This document shows, piece after piece, positions 60,203 to 64,000 of a DNA stretch of 64,000 nucleotides. Numbering within the stretch: position 1 is the stretch's first letter; the number at the start of each line of letters is the position of its first letter. Source of the DNA: Nageia nagi (taxonomy: Eukaryota; Pinophyta); assembly GCA_050084985.1 (NCBI GenBank), contig JBITNC010000001.1, forward strand, positions 125,116,001-125,180,000, given 5' to 3'. A program made the position numbers and the translations under genes. A model generated the notes under the pieces. That model was not told the DNA's origin. It made no database searches and saw only the letters and a program-made list of their open reading frames with translations.

Positions 60203-62129
60203 TTTGAATTGACAAAAAATGCAGAGATATTTTCGAGATGTAACCATTAAGGAGATACCACACATAACAAGATGTAAATTGCAGATGAAGACATGCATTC
60301 ATCTTTAAGATTACAAAATATGCACATGCAATAAATAACATAAAATACTAAATGTGACACTCTAGTTAACCTTCCACATGTGTCTGTTGGGCTATGTCTA
60401 TGACTACTGACCTAGTGCATTCCTACACCATAGGATTACATGTAAAATTTGAAAATTCATCTACTACTATTACATAAAGAACTTCAATATACTCATACCC
60501 GGCGGAGAGAATGCATCACACAAAGTATGTGGCATGGTACTCAATTAACTATTAGTGAATATACTATTCTAAAAATATATATTTCATGAACATAATAGGA
60601 GCAGATATCATATTAGGTCTGCTACAAAGATTGAAAAATATATTAAAATAAAAAAGGAGGTAAGGAAATCTTGATAAAGTATGACAAGTCCATTCCCATA
60701 AGTAGTGAGCTTACACCAAATACAAAAGCTTATCAAGAAAGGACAAAGGGGTGGTAGCAGATTTTTTTGTAATGGGGTTATCACAAGAACAAGAACTACC
60801 ATATGACCTGTGAAAATAATCCTCCAGCATAACAAGATCTTTTAATGATAACAAAATTTACCCTTTCAGACCATAAACCTAGAACTAGGAAGTAAAATTC
60901 CTAATATCTAGCAATATAGCCAATCATTTAGCCAAAAGTGAAGTTTTTAGTTGGTACAAGAATTGTTGGAGAAAGGTCGCATTTAACAGTCCTTGTTTCT
61001 CTTCGATAATGATGGTAAAAAATAGAATGTTTCATTGTAACGAGCACTATAGCCAGTATTCTGCTTAGAAAGTACAGATCATATTATATAGAGTAGAAAG
61101 TAGAGATTATATATATATATATAGGAACAACCTTGTTAATATTATTTATTTTGCATCCCCTTGTTCATATTGAGATTCTTCATTATTTCTATTGGCTGTG
61201 TTTGCTACAAGTGGTATTCTTAGGAAACTTTTAACAAATTTTCAGTGCAAAGAGATGCTATTGAAGTTGAAGGTTTCAAGGAGCAACTAGTCTTAAGAGA
61301 GTCCTAAACTTTCAAAACTTTTCATAGCTCGCTTTAAAAGGCACAAGGTGGTGTATTGGGATACAAGTCAAGTACAGAAGACCCTCTTATCTCCAGATAA
61401 TCAACAGCCAATACATAATCCTTCGTGATGCTATCACGGACTTGTTATCCCACTCCAACTCATCAGCTGTAAGCCTGATGTTGAAATCCTCCTTTTTGGC
61501 TTCTGCATGTTATCTGTAGTATTCTAAGATCTTGGCCAGAACTAAACTCATTACATTAACTAAGGTTATGTGTGGTATGGGAGGTGTTGTTTTAATCCGA
61601 TGTGTACGCATGTAAAATGGATATCCTTGATAATAGACGATGATAGACTGAATAATCTCTTTGCATTCAGAACCCATTACATTGTCCAAGGTTGTGCTGT
61701 TTTTTTTAGCAGGAGTTATAGCTATCTGATTTGAAATCGAAAGCTACGCCTACGAAGCTCACGAAACTCCAAGTTTTGAAGTATACTTGATGTCGTCTGC
61801 CAGCCACATAAGCTTGATACTGTTATCCAACTTGGATTTGATACTCTTATCCAAGTCTCAATCAAATTGTATAAACATAAACTAGGAATTGCACTGGCGT
61901 GCAATGAGGACGTCGAAGGTACATCAGGCTATTTTGGTTACAAAGTGATGTACGCAATGTGATAAGAATTAGTCATGACTATTTGATCTGAAAATGGATT
62001 GATAAAGAATTAATATCTTGCATAACCCTTAACTAATATTTGACAAAAGCTTTTGTTGCAGTTAGAAAAATGATTGTCATGGTTAGATAACCTTTTCTAC
62101 GGTAAGAAGAAAAAACAATTGTCGGGGTT
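60201..62129. other. Intergenic DNA, no feature recognised
   Basis: AT-rich sequence downstream of MSH1. A short (AT)n run lies near 61110-61124. No coding domain, RNA gene or transposon end seen. Confidence 0.5.
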
Positions 62130-63335
62130 TGAGAAAACACTTGTTGGTTTCTATATGGATAATGTAGTCATCATATCTTTTGACATCATCTTCTTCATGG
62201 TGCAACGTTAATAGAAGATTTGTTGATGTCATTGTTTTTGTGGCGAGACGTTAATAGAAGACGACTTGCCATGACACGACATGGGTAACGTTGATCTCAT
62301 CGTTTTCAGTGTGTAGCATGGATAATGCTAACATCGTCGTCTTTGCAGTGTGGCATTAGTAGAAGAAAACTTGTCAGAGTACGACATGGACAATGCTGAC
62401 ATCACATCTTTCATGGTGCAGTGTTAGTATAAGACTTGTTGAAATGCAACATGGATAATGTTGATGTCTCATTTTTCGCAGTGTGACATTAGTAAAAAGA
62501 AGACTTATTGGGGTGTGGCATACTAGGGTGTTGACATCATCAATTCACGACATGACCTGTCATTGATAATGTTGCCTTCATGACTTTATGTTAGTAGAAG
62601 AAGACTTATTGGAGCATGACATGGGTAATGTTGATGTCATTGTCTTAGCGAGGCAACGTTGGTAAAAGAAGACTTGTTGGAATGTGACATGGATATTGCT
62701 AATGACATCCTCTTTGCAACATAACGTTAGTAGAAGACTTGCTAGAGCACATAATGGGTAATGTTGATGTCATCATCTTCGCAATACGACAGTAGTAGAA
62801 GAAGACTTGTCGAAGGGCACCATGGATAATGTTAACGTCACATATTTCATAATATGACATTAATAGAAGAAGACTTGCTAGAGCACGACACGGATAATGT
62901 TGATGTCATCATCTTTGTGATGCGACATTAGTAGAAGAAGACTTGTTGGAGTGCAATATGAATAATGTTGATGTCATGTCTTTCGCGGTGCAACATTTGT
63001 AGAAGAAGACTTGTTGGGGTGCAACATGGATAATGTTGACATTATTATCTTTCGTGGCATGGTGTTAGTAAAAGATGACTTGTTGGAGTGTAATATGGAT
63101 AATGTTGACATCACATTTTTACGATACGATGTTAGTAAAAGACTTATCAGAGCACGACATGGATAATGTTGATGTCATCGTCTTCATGGTGCGATGTTAG
63201 TAGAAGACTTGCCAGAGTACGACATAGATAATGCTGACATCATTATCTTCCATGACATGGTGTAAGTAGGAGAAGAGTTGTCAAGATGCAACATGGAGAC
63301 ATTGATATCATGTCTTTCTGGTGCAGTGCTAGTAG
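62130..63335. repeat. Tandem array 1, unit about 60-70 bp
   Basis: Some 17 degenerate units containing CATGGATAATGTTGATGTCATC, a variable TTCGCGGTGCGACGTT part and AGTAGAAGAAGACTTGTTGGAG. Unit starts fall for example at 62621, 62689, 62752, 62821, 62891, 62958, 63025, 63093, 63160. Unit lengths vary, so no reading frame is kept. Confidence 0.9.
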
Positions 63336-63830
63336 AAGAAGACTTGTTGGGTTGCAAAACAAGGCAAAAAAATGTGTTGCCTATTGAAAGAGGTGACGTC
63401 AACCACAAAGTAGTCACGGTGCAGAATAAGGTTAAAAGGCACATTATTGCACTTTCAAGTAGGTGACATTAGCAACGAAGTTTTCATAGTGCAAAATAAG
63501 GCTAAAAGACACATTGTCACACTTAGAAGGAGTTGATGTTAACAACAAAGTTTTTGCGATGCAGAATGAGGTAGAAAAATCTGTTGTCGCACTTTGAAGG
63601 TGGTGACATCAATATTGAAGTTGTCATAGTGTAGAACAAGGTTTAAAAACACATTATCGTACTTTTAAGGTGACATCAACGATAAAGTTGTGCAGAACAA
63701 GGCAAAAAAATGCATTTTCACACTTTTAAGGTGAAGTTAGTAGTGAAGTTGTCACGGTTCAAAATAAGTCTAAAAGGCACATTGTTGCACTTTCAAAGAG
63801 ATGACGTCAACAACAAAGTTATAATAGTGC
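63336..63830. repeat. Tandem array 2, unit about 63-72 bp
   Basis: About seven units with GGCACATTRTTGCACTTTCAAGG, GACATCAACAACAAAGTT and ATAGTGCAGAATAAGG. It directly continues array 1 with a different consensus. Confidence 0.88.
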
Positions 63831-64000
63831 AACAATATAAGAGATGACATCATTGACCAAAAATCATGATAGGCAAAAAACACATTAAATTAGCTTTACC
63901 GTAGTCTGGTAACATAAGAGATGATGTTGTTGACCAGAAATTGCGAAAAATATAGAAAACACATGAAATTAGCTTTGTTGTAGTCTAACAACATAAGAGA
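63831..64000. repeat. Tandem array 3, unit about 78 bp, runs off the window
   Basis: Units beginning TAAGAGATGAYRTYRTTGACCA at 63838 and 63915, with a third starting at 63994. Contains GAAATTAGCTTTGTTGTAGTCT. The array is cut by the window end. Confidence 0.85.

Noticed and set aside
59910-60341. Open frames of 60-143 codons through the TA-rich microsatellite
   Set aside because: They encode only Tyr/Ile/Met/Thr repeats on both strands and come from the simple repeat.
63184-63466. Open frames of 62-86 codons on both strands in the 3' tandem arrays
   Set aside because: Unit lengths are not multiples of three and the frames do not follow the repeat; they are chance openings.

Overview
This window is nuclear DNA of a land plant, most likely a gymnosperm (conifer-like). 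It is AT-rich and gene-poor. The only host gene I can recognise is the 3' two thirds of MSH1, the organelle-targeted plant MutS homologue that carries a C-terminal GIY-YIG endonuclease domain. That domain combination is known from land plants. Nine exons on the + strand (1427-1600, 9670-9876, 10295-10554, 10899-11042, 27165-27225, 27554-27853, 57668-58412, 58552-58769, 59330-59551) join in frame to encode 776 residues and a stop. Three introns are giant (about 8.1, 16.1 and 29.8 kb) and filled with old nested transposons, a pattern typical of gymnosperm genomes. The species cannot be named from the sequence.

Layout. 1-1426: upstream intron. Intron 1601-9669: an LTR with primer-binding site (4080-5596), a terminal repeat (5597-6510) and a minus-strand copy of an unrecognised ORF family, here called ORF-U, split by a solo LTR with a perfect GATCC target duplication. 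9670-11042: three exons with two small introns. Intron 11043-27164: a minus-strand gag and LTR, then a degraded + strand Ty3/gypsy element (about 15200-25476). A minus-strand gag-protease element without pol (18060-23941) sits inside its reverse transcriptase, and that inner element is itself interrupted by a solo LTR (20876-21285). Close to the 3' end of the intron is a mitochondrial nad3-rps12 fragment. 27165-27853: two exons, the second carrying Walker A.

Intron 27854-57667 holds a decayed hAT transposase (30709-33014), a LINE ORF1 apparently split by about 13.7 kb of LTR elements (LINE parts at 34930-35339 and 49062-49950), two further ORF-U copies, a solo LTR containing a small hAT-type MITE (54003-55651), and another LTR-like stretch with an integrase-like remnant. 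The last three exons carry Walker B, the linker and GIY-YIG. Past the gene lie a TA-rich microsatellite (59926-60200) and three consecutive tandem-repeat arrays (62130-64000) that run off the window.

The most interesting unexplained signal is ORF-U. Three diverged copies share a conserved core. In one element the ORF follows the retropepsin in the same frame, exactly where reverse transcriptase would normally start, so gag-PR-ORF-U looks like a non-autonomous element architecture. Other points of interest are a GC-AG intron whose retention would remove the GIY-YIG domain, the mitochondrial insert, a 30-bp/10-residue repeat ORF that replaces pol in a second element, and a series of hairpin repeats in an LTR-like promoter region.
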